From: Limnohabitans sp. Bal53
GTDB lineage: Bacteria > Pseudomonadota > Gammaproteobacteria > Burkholderiales > Burkholderiaceae_C
DNA length: 64,000 bases
NCBI RefSeq assembly: GCF_003063355.1
Contig: NZ_NESH01000007.1
Location: 62,001-126,000, forward strand
Direction: 5' to 3'
Shown here piece by piece: positions 35,462-43,457 of this stretch. Positions within the stretch are counted from its first letter, which is position 1. Every line of letters starts with the position of its first letter. The notes under the pieces were generated by a model that saw only the letters and a program-made list of their open reading frames with translations, searched no databases and was not told the origin of the DNA. The translations under genes and the position numbers were made by a program.

Positions 35462-35761
35462 AAATCCAGGCTCGTGGAATACCTATATAAATCAATGACT
35501 TATGAGTGAAAATTTTGAACGTGTAATATTTCGTGTAATTGACCAAAAATTGTAAATTACAATTTTTCCAGCACTTTCGTAGATTTTGCAGTCGGCGCTG
35601 TCACTCTGCTGGTGAAAAGTTAGACGCTTGGCTTGGGGCTCGAACCAGTCATGGGCAAAGTTTGACAACACACTCCCGGTTTAAGGGTTTGCCCCTCGTT
35701 TTCGTCGCCTTGCTTGTGTTAATTTCGGGTTTCGGTTTGACGCCAATACACCGGATACACC
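35462..35761. other. AT-rich non-coding stretch at island border
   Basis: No convincing gene. Base composition is clearly more AT-rich than the flanks for the first 120 bp. It contains a 23-bp perfect palindrome (35545-35567; arms AAAAATTGTAA and TTACAATTTTT around one A) and two copies of CGTGTAAT (35520, 35532). These could be recombinase-arm sites or the remains of an integrase end; neither can be shown. The last 60 bp are the upstream region of the lipoprotein fragment. Confidence 0.5.
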
Positions 35762-36090
35762 ATGAAATTTTCAATGAAACGAAGCGCGGCTTATGTGGCC
35801 GCAACCTTTGCCGCACTGACTGCGGCCGGCTGTGCCAGCAATTTGCCCGCGCCACCCTCAAGCCCGACCGCCTGCGCCGGGCTGAACGGTATCGCGATTG
35901 CGCCACAAGCCATTGGCATGCCCACCACAGGCGCGGTTGTCACAAGTGCCGTCGTTGTTCCCGCTGCTGGCACAGGCGTGGCGGCGGTGGCTGAGTACTG
36001 CAAGGTGCTGGGCGAAATCAACCCGGTCGGCCGCCAATACCCGCTTCAAGGTAGTCCAAATTCATGAGTTGATGTGCCGACCAGAGTGAC
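35762..36090 (+). pseudogene. Truncated, frameshifted tannase/feruloyl-esterase lipoprotein
   Basis: The frame from 35762 encodes MKFSMKRSAAYVAATFAALT with a lipobox (AAGC), then GLNGIAIAPQAIGMPTTGAVVTSAVVVPA and EYCKVLGEINPV, which is the N-terminus of tannase/feruloyl-esterase-family secreted proteins (normally over 500 aa). It stops after 101 codons. After INPV the homology jumps one frame (AANTRFKV, matching the family's next segment) and is lost within about 15 codons. So there is one frameshift plus loss of the catalytic body. It lies inside the island border and is probably a relic of recombination. Confidence 0.7.
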
Positions 36091-36199
36091 ATGGCCTAGG
36101 GCTGTGTGCCGTCCATGACCTGGCGGATACGGGCAAGTCGATTGGGTCTGCCGCAGTACGGTCATGGCGGTGGGGGGCTCGCAAAGAGTTGTCGCAGTG

Positions 36200-36589
36200 T
36201 CAGGCGGCTGCGCAATCGGAGCTGGTCTTGGGTCCGGCCACGGGGCGTGTCTCGTCAATGGCGTGACACGCCAGCTCGGCGGCATTAAGCGACACCTGTC
36301 CATCTTCTACTTTGACCGCAAATTTCGGCGTGCAGCCTTCGTCCGGAGCTGCGGCCTGACCAGTGCACAGGCCAATGGTCCAGTTGTGCAGCGGGCAGGC
36401 CACGCTGGTGCCAAACACAATGCCCTGTGACAAGGGTCCGCCCTTGTGCGGGCAGCGGTCCAGCAGGGCGAAGACTTCGTTGTTGTCGTTGCGGAATACG
36501 GCCACGTCCAATCCCTGGGTGCGCGCCACGCGCCGTGAGCCCAGAACGGGGATGTCTTCAACGCGGCAGATGGTGGTCCATTCATTCAT
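36200..36589 (-). CDS. nirD: NirD-like Rieske [2Fe-2S] protein
   Basis: A 129-aa Rieske-domain protein of the nitrite reductase small-subunit (NirD) type. The cluster ligands are DRCPHKGGPLSQG (CxH, about residue 46) and VACPLHNWTIGL (CxxH, about residue 65). NirD normally accompanies the large siroheme subunit NirB, which is absent here, so this may be an electron carrier or a displaced paralogue. The C-terminal 25 residues (ACHAIDETRPVAGPKTSSDC) are not conserved. It follows the degenerate MBL gene by 85 bp on the same strand. Confidence 0.8.
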   Translation of the reverse strand: MNEWTTICRVEDIPVLGSRRVARTQGLDVAVFRNDNNEVFALLDRCPHKGGPLSQGIVFGTSVACPLHNWTIGLCTGQAAAPDEGCTPKFAVKVEDGQVSLNAAELACHAIDETRPVAGPKTSSDCAAA

Positions 36590-36674
36590 TTTGCTATTCC
36601 TTTTGTAGCTGCATACGCAGTGTTCACGGGGGATAGAGGCCTATTTTACCAATAATATGGTGCAACAGCCCCCA

Positions 36675-37757
36675 TCAAGACGGCAGTGCTTCAAACTGGC
36701 GCGTATCCACTGCCGCCTCCTCGAAGTCAAACCACGGATCAGGCTCGCCGTCCAACGCAAACTGCAGCTGCTCCCATAGGGCTTTGCGGCCCTCGGCATC
36801 TTCCAGAATGCGCTTCTTGACATAGTCCAGACCGACACGCGACACGTAGTGCACGGTGCGCTCCAGGTCAGAAAAGGCCGACTGATCGATGGCAGACGCG
36901 GCCTCCACTGGATCAAATGCGCCGGCTTTGAATGCATTCTTCGCGCCGTCGCGCAACATTTCCAGGTAACCCAGGCTATCGGGAATCACCCTCTCAGGCG
37001 GACCGGGTCGCCCATGGCCGGGCACCACGATCAGTGGTTTCAGGTCGTCGCGCAGCAGCTTCAGCGCAGCGATCCATTTCAGACCCAGGCCAGGCTGGAT
37101 GCCCAGCAAACGCTCGTGGAACACCACGTCACCCGCAAAGGCGATGCGCTCCTGCGGCAACCACACGATGAGATCAGCAGGGGTGTGAGCGCCGCCCACG
37201 TCAATCAGGTCTATCTGCACGCCCTTCACCGGTAGCCGGTAACGGCGAGAAAAGGTCTCGTCGGGGTAGGCAGCCACGGTGCCTGCAAAACGCTCGCCCA
37301 CGTTGCGCTGCGCCATGTCCAATTGCTGAAAGGTGCGCGCTTTCTGGTCCTGTTTGCCTGCATCGGACGCGATCACCCGTGCGCCCACCACCTTCTGAAA
37401 GTGGTCGTTGCCCAGCCACCGATGGTCCTGCCCACCGGAGTTGACCACCCAAAGAATATGCTTGTCCGTCACCGCACGCACAGCCTGCACGATGACTTCG
37501 GCCCCGGCTTTGGACCCCCCTGAGTCGATGACCACCACACCGTCGTCGGCCACGATGAAGCCACCGGTCATGTTGTTGCCCAGGTTGCTCGGTGAACGCT
37601 GCGTCAGTTCCCCCACCAGCGCGTAGGCACGTTCGCCCACTTTCACGGTCTTGAACACCGAGTCGGCGGTTTGCGCTTTGGCCCACAGCGGCGCGAACGC
37701 CACCAGGGCGCCCAGGAAGAGTGGTCGCCAAGTGGCCCGATTCGGTGCAGTTGTCAT
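36675..37757 (-). CDS. Exported MBL-fold protein with degenerate metal motif
   Basis: A 360-aa secreted protein of the family that includes SoxH and quinoprotein-relay metallohydrolases. A cleavable signal peptide is clear (RPLFLGALVAFAPLWAKAQT). Later metal-site motifs are intact: GGAHTPADLIVWLP, IAFAGDVVFHERL and VVPGHGRPGP. However, the first motif, expected as THxHxDHxGGN, reads NSGGQDHRWLGND, so both leading His are lost and only the DH remains. It may be catalytically altered or use one metal. The ATG at 37757 begins the signal peptide. It is 44 bp downstream of the permease gene, suggesting co-expression. Confidence 0.8.
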   Translation of the reverse strand: MTTAPNRATWRPLFLGALVAFAPLWAKAQTADSVFKTVKVGERAYALVGELTQRSPSNLGNNMTGGFIVADDGVVVIDSGGSKAGAEVIVQAVRAVTDKHILWVVNSGGQDHRWLGNDHFQKVVGARVIASDAGKQDQKARTFQQLDMAQRNVGERFAGTVAAYPDETFSRRYRLPVKGVQIDLIDVGGAHTPADLIVWLPQERIAFAGDVVFHERLLGIQPGLGLKWIAALKLLRDDLKPLIVVPGHGRPGPPERVIPDSLGYLEMLRDGAKNAFKAGAFDPVEAASAIDQSAFSDLERTVHYVSRVGLDYVKKRILEDAEGRKALWEQLQFALDGEPDPWFDFEEAAVDTRQFEALPS

Positions 37758-37801
37758 GTGTCTCCTTCGTTGTTGCAACGGTCGGTGGGCACAGAGGTCG
37801 G

Positions 37802-38854
37802 TCACAACACAGCGTTGAACACAAACCCCACGATCAGGATGCCGGTGGCGACCACGCCCACAAAGGTGGCAATGAGCCGGATCTTGAGCACCTTGCGCAA
37901 GATGACCATTTCGGGCAGCGACAATGCGATCACGCTCATCATGAAAGCCAGCACCGTGCCCAGCGCTGCGCCCTTGGCCAGCAGGGCCTGCACGATCGGG
38001 ATGACACCGGCCGCATTGGTATACATGGGCACACCGATCAGCACCGCCAGCGGTACCGACCACCAGGCGTCCTTGCCCATGAAGCTGGCCATGAAGTCCT
38101 GCGGCACCCAGCCGTGAATGCCAGCACCGATGGCGATACCGGCCAGGATGTAGGGCCAGACCTTGCCCACGATCTCGCGCACAGAGGCAAAACCGGCCTG
38201 CACACGGTCGGCCAGCGTGGTTTCGGCCGCTTCAAAACCGGCCGACATCTTGGGCATGTCGCGCACCCAGTCTTCCAGGTGCGCCTCCATCTTCAGCCGG
38301 CCGATGATCCAGCCTGCCACGATGGCCACCGACATGCCCAGGCCCAGGTAGAGCGCGGCGATCTTCCAGCCGAACATGCCGAACAGCAGCGCCAGCGCTA
38401 CCTCGTTGACCATGGGCGCGGAAATCAGGAAAGAAAAAGTCACACCCAGCGGCACGCCCGCCTGCACGAAGCCGATGAACAGCGGCACGGCCGAGCAGGA
38501 GCAGAAAGGCGTGACGATCCCCAACGATGCGGCCATCACATTGGCCACGCCTTCGGTGCGCCCCGCCAGCAATGCGCGGGTGCGCTCAGGCGTGAAATAG
38601 CTGTTGACCATGCCCATGACAAACACCACACCGGTCAACAACATCAAGACCTTGGGTGTGTCATAGAGGAAAAACTGCAGCGCGCCGCCCAGATGACTGT
38701 CGCGCTCCACAGGCAAAGCGGCGACCATTGCTTCCGATCCAGGCAACAAAGTCTGGTACAGGCCGAGCCAAACGAGCGCAGCCAGAGTGAGAAACCAAAC
38801 GGGTTGACGAAGCGGCCAACTCAGCGAAGGCAAGGGAGTAGTCGAGGTGTTCAT
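37802..38854 (-). CDS. ArsP/DUF318-type permease
   Basis: An integral membrane protein of 350 aa with about eight helices. The family signature TPFCSCSAVPLFIGFVQAG (about residue 120) and FLISAPMVNEVALAL (about residue 145) are intact. A long cytoplasmic loop (KMEAHLEDWVRDMPKMSAG) separates the two halves, and a second copy of the fold follows (GVPMYTNAAGVIPIVQALLAKG). The branch containing ArsP exports organoarsenicals; the family is broad, so arsenical export is inferred from the neighbouring arsenite genes. It lies 162 bp downstream of an ECF sigma gene that may control it. Confidence 0.82.
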   Translation of the reverse strand: MNTSTTPLPSLSWPLRQPVWFLTLAALVWLGLYQTLLPGSEAMVAALPVERDSHLGGALQFFLYDTPKVLMLLTGVVFVMGMVNSYFTPERTRALLAGRTEGVANVMAASLGIVTPFCSCSAVPLFIGFVQAGVPLGVTFSFLISAPMVNEVALALLFGMFGWKIAALYLGLGMSVAIVAGWIIGRLKMEAHLEDWVRDMPKMSAGFEAAETTLADRVQAGFASVREIVGKVWPYILAGIAIGAGIHGWVPQDFMASFMGKDAWWSVPLAVLIGVPMYTNAAGVIPIVQALLAKGAALGTVLAFMMSVIALSLPEMVILRKVLKIRLIATFVGVVATGILIVGFVFNAVL

Positions 38855-39016
38855 ACCGCAGAAGACGATGCGGTACGCAAAAGGACGCAGACTTCAACAA
38901 AAAAAGTTGGTGAAGGACCACCACGGCAATGGCAACGGCACGCGGCAGGCCTCTTGCTCCAGAGAAAATCCCTCCCGGAATCAGTCGCAGGCTTCGCCCA
39001 AAGGCGCCATTGAGCC

Positions 39017-39574
39017 TCAGCCAGCGCCAGAGATCGAAGAGCTTCTCGGGACAAAATCGCTCACGTGACCGGCGTCGTCAAAGCGGACCTGACAAGCCAC
39101 CGTCATGCGTTCACGCATCCTTTTTCTCGCTCGCTGGATGCGCGATTTGGCTGCAGAAAGGGAAATATTCTGACTGAGGGCATAGGTCGCCTGGTCCATG
39201 CCCTGCAAGTCACACAATTCGATGGCTTCTCGGTCCTGGGCATCGAGTTCATCCAGCACTCTGGGCAGACAAGCCTGTGCGAGTGCATCGACGCTGTCGA
39301 CGGCAACTTCGGGCAACGCCAGTTGTTCAATGTCGTCCGGCAGGGGCACTTGGCGCGCGCCAACCCGCAACCGGTCTGTCAATGTGTTTCGCGCCACCTC
39401 AAAAAGCCAGGCTCGGGGGTGCTCGACCTGCTCGAGCCCAGCACCTTGCCGCAGGGCCTTCAAGAACACATCCTGCAATATGTCGTCGACCTCTTGCGCA
39501 GCGGGCGCACGCGAAAGAAGCCAGCGGCGAACCTCGGTTTCATGCCGCGCCCACAGGAGCAGTAAGTTGTTCAT
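39017..39574 (-). CDS. ECF-type RNA polymerase sigma factor (SigZ-like)
   Basis: A group IV sigma factor of about 185 aa. Region 2 is EVDDILQDVFLKALRQ with HPRAWLFEVARNTLTDRLR, and region 4 is LDELDAQDREAIELCDLQGM with TYALSQNISLSAAKSRIQRARKRMRERM. The C-terminal tail CQVRFDDAGHVSDFVPR resembles the short extension of SigZ proteins. Start taken at MNNLLLLWARHE (39574); an ATG six codons upstream is also in frame. No anti-sigma gene is adjacent, so control is unclear. The permease, MBL and NirD-like genes follow on the same strand. Confidence 0.85.
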   Translation of the reverse strand: MNNLLLLWARHETEVRRWLLSRAPAAQEVDDILQDVFLKALRQGAGLEQVEHPRAWLFEVARNTLTDRLRVGARQVPLPDDIEQLALPEVAVDSVDALAQACLPRVLDELDAQDREAIELCDLQGMDQATYALSQNISLSAAKSRIQRARKRMRERMTVACQVRFDDAGHVSDFVPRSSSISGAG

Positions 39575-39680
39575 AGCGTGCCTATCGTTCAATCTGGTTG
39601 CAATTCCAATGCGTGCCCATTGTTGCCGAGCATTGTCTCAAGTGATTCATCCCATTCCATTGAATCCACGCCCCGCCTAT

Positions 39681-40988
39681 TCAGGACTGGATGGCCAGCT
39701 TCTTCATTTTTTCCCACAGTGTCTTGCGGCTGATGCCCAGCACGTCGGCGGTCTTTCCAACGCTGCCGTCACAATGCTGCAAAGCCTTCTGAATGTGCGA
39801 ACGCTCCACCTTCTCGACCACGCGCTGCAACGACACGATCCCACCTTCTGAAGCTTCGGCGGCCTGCTGTGAACTTGAAGCGTGACCGTCAGGCAAATCC
39901 AGCAGCCCTCCGTCGCTGAGCACCACTGTTTCCTCCAGGAACGAACGGAGCTCCCGTACATTGCCGCGCCACTCCCGACGCATCAGGTCGCGCAAGAAGG
40001 GTTCGGACATGGCCAGAGGGCGCCCCTGCTCCACCACGATTTGTGCCAGCAGCTTCTCGGTCAGCCAGCGGATGTCTTCCGGCCGCTCGCGCAGCGGCGG
40101 TAGCTCGATTTTGATGACCGCCAGCCGATAGAAGAGGTCTTCCCGGAAGGTGCCCGCGTTCATGTCCGCATACAGGTCGCGGTTGGTGGCGGCCAGGATG
40201 CGAAAGTCGCTTTGGGTGGTGCGCTCCGCCCCAATGCGAAAGAAGCACTTTTCCTGCAATGCGCGCAGCAATTTGGCCTGCATGCTGGCCGGCAATTCGC
40301 CCACCTCGTCCAGGAACAGGGTGCCATTGTGAGCGCGCTCCAGATATCCTTTGTGCGTGCGCACGGCTCCAGAAAATGCGCCCTTTTCGTAGCCAAAGAA
40401 CTCCGCCTCCAGCATGGTTTCAGGAATCGCCGCACAATTCACCGCCACGAACGCACCCTTGACTGCCTTGGGATCCAGGCTGTGGATGAGTTGAGCCGCC
40501 ACCTCCTTGCCCACGCCGGATTCTCCGGTCAGCAGCACCGACACCTTCTGGACGGCCACCTTGTGCAATATGGCCTCCACACGGCGCATGGCCACGGACA
40601 CGCCGAGAAGTGCCTCGTCATCGTGGGCGACCGACAGGTTCGCGGCGGTACGGATCTTGAAAATGAGACTTTCGATATCGAAGGGCTTGGTGAGGTACTC
40701 CCGTGCGCCGGCACGAACCGCCGCCACGGCATCGTTGACGCTCCCGTACCCGGTCAGAAAGAACCACGGCAATGCCCGCACGGTGGCCGGCAAAGCCACG
40801 AACCATTCAGTCGCCAGTCCGTCGGGCAGTCGGACATCACTGACGACGGCCGAAGGCAGCGTGTCGAGCGCTTCGCGCGCCTCGCTGAGCCGGCGGCACC
40901 AGGTCACTTGCAGGCCCTCCAGCTCGAATCGTTGCAACAATGATTCGCCCATGATGGGGTCGTCTTCGATCAACAAAATAGTGGTCAT
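39681..40988 (-). CDS. aioR: AioR, sigma-54-dependent response regulator of arsenite oxidation
   Basis: NtrC-type activator of 435 aa: receiver domain (LLIEDDPIMGESLL; phospho-acceptor in VVSDVRLPDG about residue 50), AAA+ domain with Walker A GESGVGKEV, GAFSGA loop and Walker B GTLFLDEVGELP, and a Fis-type HTH at the C-terminus (VGKTADVLGISRKTLWEKM). GAFSGA in place of GAFTGA keeps the sigma-54 contact loop. The ATG at 40988 overlaps the aioS stop. Identification as AioR rests on the aioX-aioS-aioR order next to aioBA. Confidence 0.92.
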   Translation of the reverse strand: MTTILLIEDDPIMGESLLQRFELEGLQVTWCRRLSEAREALDTLPSAVVSDVRLPDGLATEWFVALPATVRALPWFFLTGYGSVNDAVAAVRAGAREYLTKPFDIESLIFKIRTAANLSVAHDDEALLGVSVAMRRVEAILHKVAVQKVSVLLTGESGVGKEVAAQLIHSLDPKAVKGAFVAVNCAAIPETMLEAEFFGYEKGAFSGAVRTHKGYLERAHNGTLFLDEVGELPASMQAKLLRALQEKCFFRIGAERTTQSDFRILAATNRDLYADMNAGTFREDLFYRLAVIKIELPPLRERPEDIRWLTEKLLAQIVVEQGRPLAMSEPFLRDLMRREWRGNVRELRSFLEETVVLSDGGLLDLPDGHASSSQQAAEASEGGIVSLQRVVEKVERSHIQKALQHCDGSVGKTADVLGISRKTLWEKMKKLAIQS

Positions 40989-42430
40989 GACTGGCTTTCT
41001 GGCGCCTCCCGGTTCGGCACTTCGAACAGGAGGCAGGTGTGTTGTGTTTCGAAGGTGTCGAGCTCGAACCGACCTCGCAGGTGACTGGCCAGTTCTTGGC
41101 ACACCCACAGGCCGAAGCCGCGCGGGTCTTTGCCACTCTCGGCGGCCAACGTGCGCTTGAAACGCTCTTGGCTCAGCAAAGGACCGCTGTTGCTGATACA
41201 GAACCGCACCCGGGTTTCGTCGGCCTGCAACCGAGCCAACACCGTGCCGTTGTCCCCCGCCGCCTTGATCGCGTTGAGCAACAGGTTGAGCATGACCTGA
41301 CGCAGCGGCGCTGATGGCACACGAAGCGCAGATTCAACCTCGACCTGGAATCGAATCACAACGCTCTGCTTGTCGGCCGTGCCCTTCACCAGCGTCACGA
41401 TGTCTTCCAGGTCGCCCGGCTCCAGCGGCCGGTCTTCGATGCGGGCCTGCGGCAACAGAGCAGCCACGGTGGTGCGGATCTGCTGCAGACCACGGTCGAG
41501 TAGGTCGATGGTTCGTAAACGGATCGTCTCTGTGCCGCCGTGCAGGCGCAGCGTCTGGGTGGCGGTCAGCATGCCGGCCAGGGGGTTGTTGATCTCGTGC
41601 GCGACGGCGGCGGTCATCTTGCCTACGGCAGCCAGGCGTTCTGCCGACAGGGCACGCTCCTCTGCCGCCTTGCGGCGTTCGAGTTCACCCATCAGCTGCT
41701 CAACCGCATCGCCGATGCGACTCAGTTCAGGGTCTGTGGTCTTGGGCACTTCGTCGCGCAACACGCTTCGATCGTCACGACCGATGCGCTCGATCACCGC
41801 CACCAGCAGGCCTACGGGGCGGGCCATTCGCTTGCCCACCCACCATCCCAGCGGCCCGAGCAAGGTGACGGCCAGCACAATGCTAATCAGCGCAGTACGC
41901 GCCAGCGATGACCAGTCCGGCGCAAATGCGGCCGACTCCACTTCGGTGAACACGAAGCCCAGTGTCTGGCCGTCCTCGCTGCGGATGGGGTCCAGCAGCA
42001 CCACCGAACCATCGGGCAAATCCAGCTGTTGCCGCCGATCGACCTCCATCGCCAACAGCATAGGCTGCTCGCGCCATGGCTCACCCAGCACCTGCTGCCC
42101 GGTCGCCAGCTTCACCGGATCCGAAGCGGCAAATACACTGCCATCCGGAGCGAGGATGGCAAGTCTGGCCAGTTCGACGTCCGCACCCGGCACAAGTTGG
42201 GCCGTGTCGCGCAACAACGCGAACACCCGCCAGGTGTCGTCGGCCGCCAACAGAGGACGCACCTGGGCAATGACCAGAACCACGGCACGGTCCAGCAGAG
42301 ACAGGGTGTCGCGGCGAGCGTTGTTCGCCTGGACCCGCGCGGTAATGGCCGTGACCAGCAGGGCCGCCAGCAGCACGGCCAGGGAAAGTCCCAGCGGAAT
42401 CTGGACCCGGTAGGGCAAACGCCGGAGCAT
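40985..42430 (-). CDS. aioS: AioS, arsenite-responsive sensor histidine kinase
   Basis: Membrane sensor kinase of 481 aa. A transmembrane helix near the N-terminus (IPLGLSLAVLLAALLVTAIT) is followed by a periplasmic domain (about residues 30-180), a second helix (SIVLAVTLLGPLGWWVG), a HAMP-like segment, the H-box AAVAHEINNPLAGMLTATQ (phospho-His about residue 287) and an ATPase domain with MLNLLLNAIKAA (N-box) and GKDPRGFGLWVCQ (G-box). The start shares one base with the aioX stop (TGATG), so sensing protein and kinase are translated together. Confidence 0.92.
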   Translation of the reverse strand: MLRRLPYRVQIPLGLSLAVLLAALLVTAITARVQANNARRDTLSLLDRAVVLVIAQVRPLLAADDTWRVFALLRDTAQLVPGADVELARLAILAPDGSVFAASDPVKLATGQQVLGEPWREQPMLLAMEVDRRQQLDLPDGSVVLLDPIRSEDGQTLGFVFTEVESAAFAPDWSSLARTALISIVLAVTLLGPLGWWVGKRMARPVGLLVAVIERIGRDDRSVLRDEVPKTTDPELSRIGDAVEQLMGELERRKAAEERALSAERLAAVGKMTAAVAHEINNPLAGMLTATQTLRLHGGTETIRLRTIDLLDRGLQQIRTTVAALLPQARIEDRPLEPGDLEDIVTLVKGTADKQSVVIRFQVEVESALRVPSAPLRQVMLNLLLNAIKAAGDNGTVLARLQADETRVRFCISNSGPLLSQERFKRTLAAESGKDPRGFGLWVCQELASHLRGRFELDTFETQHTCLLFEVPNREAPESQS

Positions 42431-43299
42431 CAGCCCCCCACCCCGCTGCCGGGCACCTGCTGAGCTTGCCGGCGAATCGAGTCGAAGAGGCTGGCTTCAC
42501 CAGGCGCGAAGCCGGTCAGGTTCAGGGATGACAACAGGTCCCGGCCGACCTCGTCGTCGCCCATGCGCAACAACGCCCGGCGCAGCGTTTGCATCTGGGG
42601 ACGCTCTTGCTCCCGTCGAACGACCAGCGGAGGAAATCCGAAGGGCTCTGATTTCCAAATGACCTCGGTCTTGGCAATAGCAGGCATGCCCTGAGCGCGC
42701 ATGGTCTCCCACACATAGCCGTCGATGGAGCCGGCCTGCGCCAGCCGTGCCGCAACGGCTTCGGCCACGTTGCGGTGCCCATGGGTGAAGAAGCCCCGCT
42801 TGAGATCGCGTGTGGAGACACCGGCTTTGGCCAGCTGCGCCTGCGCCACCAACCAGCCCGAGTTGGACAGAGGGTCGGAATAGGCCAGTACCCGCCCTTT
42901 TAGGTCGGCCCAGCCCTGCACCTCCGGGGCAGGCGTCTTCGAGCGGATCAGATAGGCCTGGTAGTACGGTTGCCCCTGGTACAGCGGGACGGCGAGCAGG
43001 GACAGCTCACTTTCGAAGCGCACGAAGGGATAGCCACAGATCCAGGCTGCGTCGACCTGTCCCGAGAACAGCAGGTCCAGAATGCTCTGGTAAGACTCGC
43101 GGGCCACGAACTCGACCTCGATACCAACCCGGCTGCTCAGGTAGCGCCCCCAGCGCGACAGGAATGCCACCTGATCGGCCAGGATCACGGGCGTGAGACC
43201 GATGCGCAGCCGGTCCGCCCCCCAGCTCGGCAAGGACACCGCGGCCGTGGCTGCGCCGCAAAGGCATGTGGTCAGACAACGTCTTCGATTCACGGGCAT
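42430..43299 (-). CDS. aioX: AioX, periplasmic arsenite-binding protein
   Basis: A PhnD/TctC-style periplasmic binding protein of 289 aa, with an N-terminal twin-Arg signal (NRRRCLTTCLCGAATAAVSL). In other organisms AioX binds arsenite through a Cys and signals to AioS. A conserved-type Cys is seen in DAAWICGYPFVR (residue 88 here), the best candidate for the arsenite ligand; other Cys lie only in the signal peptide. Segments such as GRVLAYSDPLSNSGWLVA and HRNVAEAVAARLAQAGS fit the phosphonate-binding fold. First gene of aioXSR, divergent from aioBA. Confidence 0.9.
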   Translation of the reverse strand: MPVNRRRCLTTCLCGAATAAVSLPSWGADRLRIGLTPVILADQVAFLSRWGRYLSSRVGIEVEFVARESYQSILDLLFSGQVDAAWICGYPFVRFESELSLLAVPLYQGQPYYQAYLIRSKTPAPEVQGWADLKGRVLAYSDPLSNSGWLVAQAQLAKAGVSTRDLKRGFFTHGHRNVAEAVAARLAQAGSIDGYVWETMRAQGMPAIAKTEVIWKSEPFGFPPLVVRREQERPQMQTLRRALLRMGDDEVGRDLLSSLNLTGFAPGEASLFDSIRRQAQQVPGSGVGG

Positions 43300-43305
43300 T
43301 CCTGC

Positions 43306-43348
43306 GTTACGTTTTCGTAACCTTGATTTTTGACAAGGTTACGAAAAC
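43306..43348. promoter_or_regulatory. Inverted repeats upstream of aioBA and aioX, probable AioR binding region
   Basis: GTTACGTTTTCGTAAC (43306-43321) is a near-perfect 16-bp palindrome fitting the GTTNC-N6-GNAAC pattern I recall for AioR upstream sites (from memory, not checked). It overlaps a larger inverted repeat with 15-bp arms, GTTTTCGTAACCTTG (43311-43325) and CAAGGTTACGAAAAC (43334-43348), 8-bp spacer. The region lies about 55-100 bp upstream of the sigma-54 promoter of aioB, a normal enhancer distance, and just upstream of aioX. Confidence 0.75.
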
Positions 43349-43404
43349 CACCCATAGAACAAACCCTGAGTGTGCAAGCCCTTGTTTTTAAAAGGTTTCA
43401 GTCT

Positions 43405-43420
43405 TGGCACGGCCATTGCA
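43405..43420 (+). promoter_or_regulatory. Sigma-54 promoter of aioBA
   Basis: TGGCAC-GGCCA-TTGCA matches the -24/-12 consensus (TGGCAC-N5-TTGCA) at every position. GG falls at 43406-43407 and GC at 43418-43419. It is 38 bp upstream of the aioB start. The neighbouring AioR is a sigma-54 activator, so the two features support each other. Confidence 0.93.
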
Positions 43421-43457
43421 TAAAGGTGTCGCCTTTTGTTCAAAATTAGGAGACAAC

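Noticed and set aside
34987-35498. Small plus-strand frames over the tRNA cluster
   Set aside because: They translate the reverse complement of tRNA genes; the tRNAs explain the sequence.
35462-36090. Integron attC or gene cassette at the AT-rich palindrome
   Set aside because: No integron integrase or R'/R'' core-site pattern; the symmetry is a simple palindrome.
43311-43348. Rho-independent terminator reading of the inverted repeat upstream of aioX
   Set aside because: It lies between two divergent promoters with no gene ending there and no T-run after the stem; a regulator site is more plausible.
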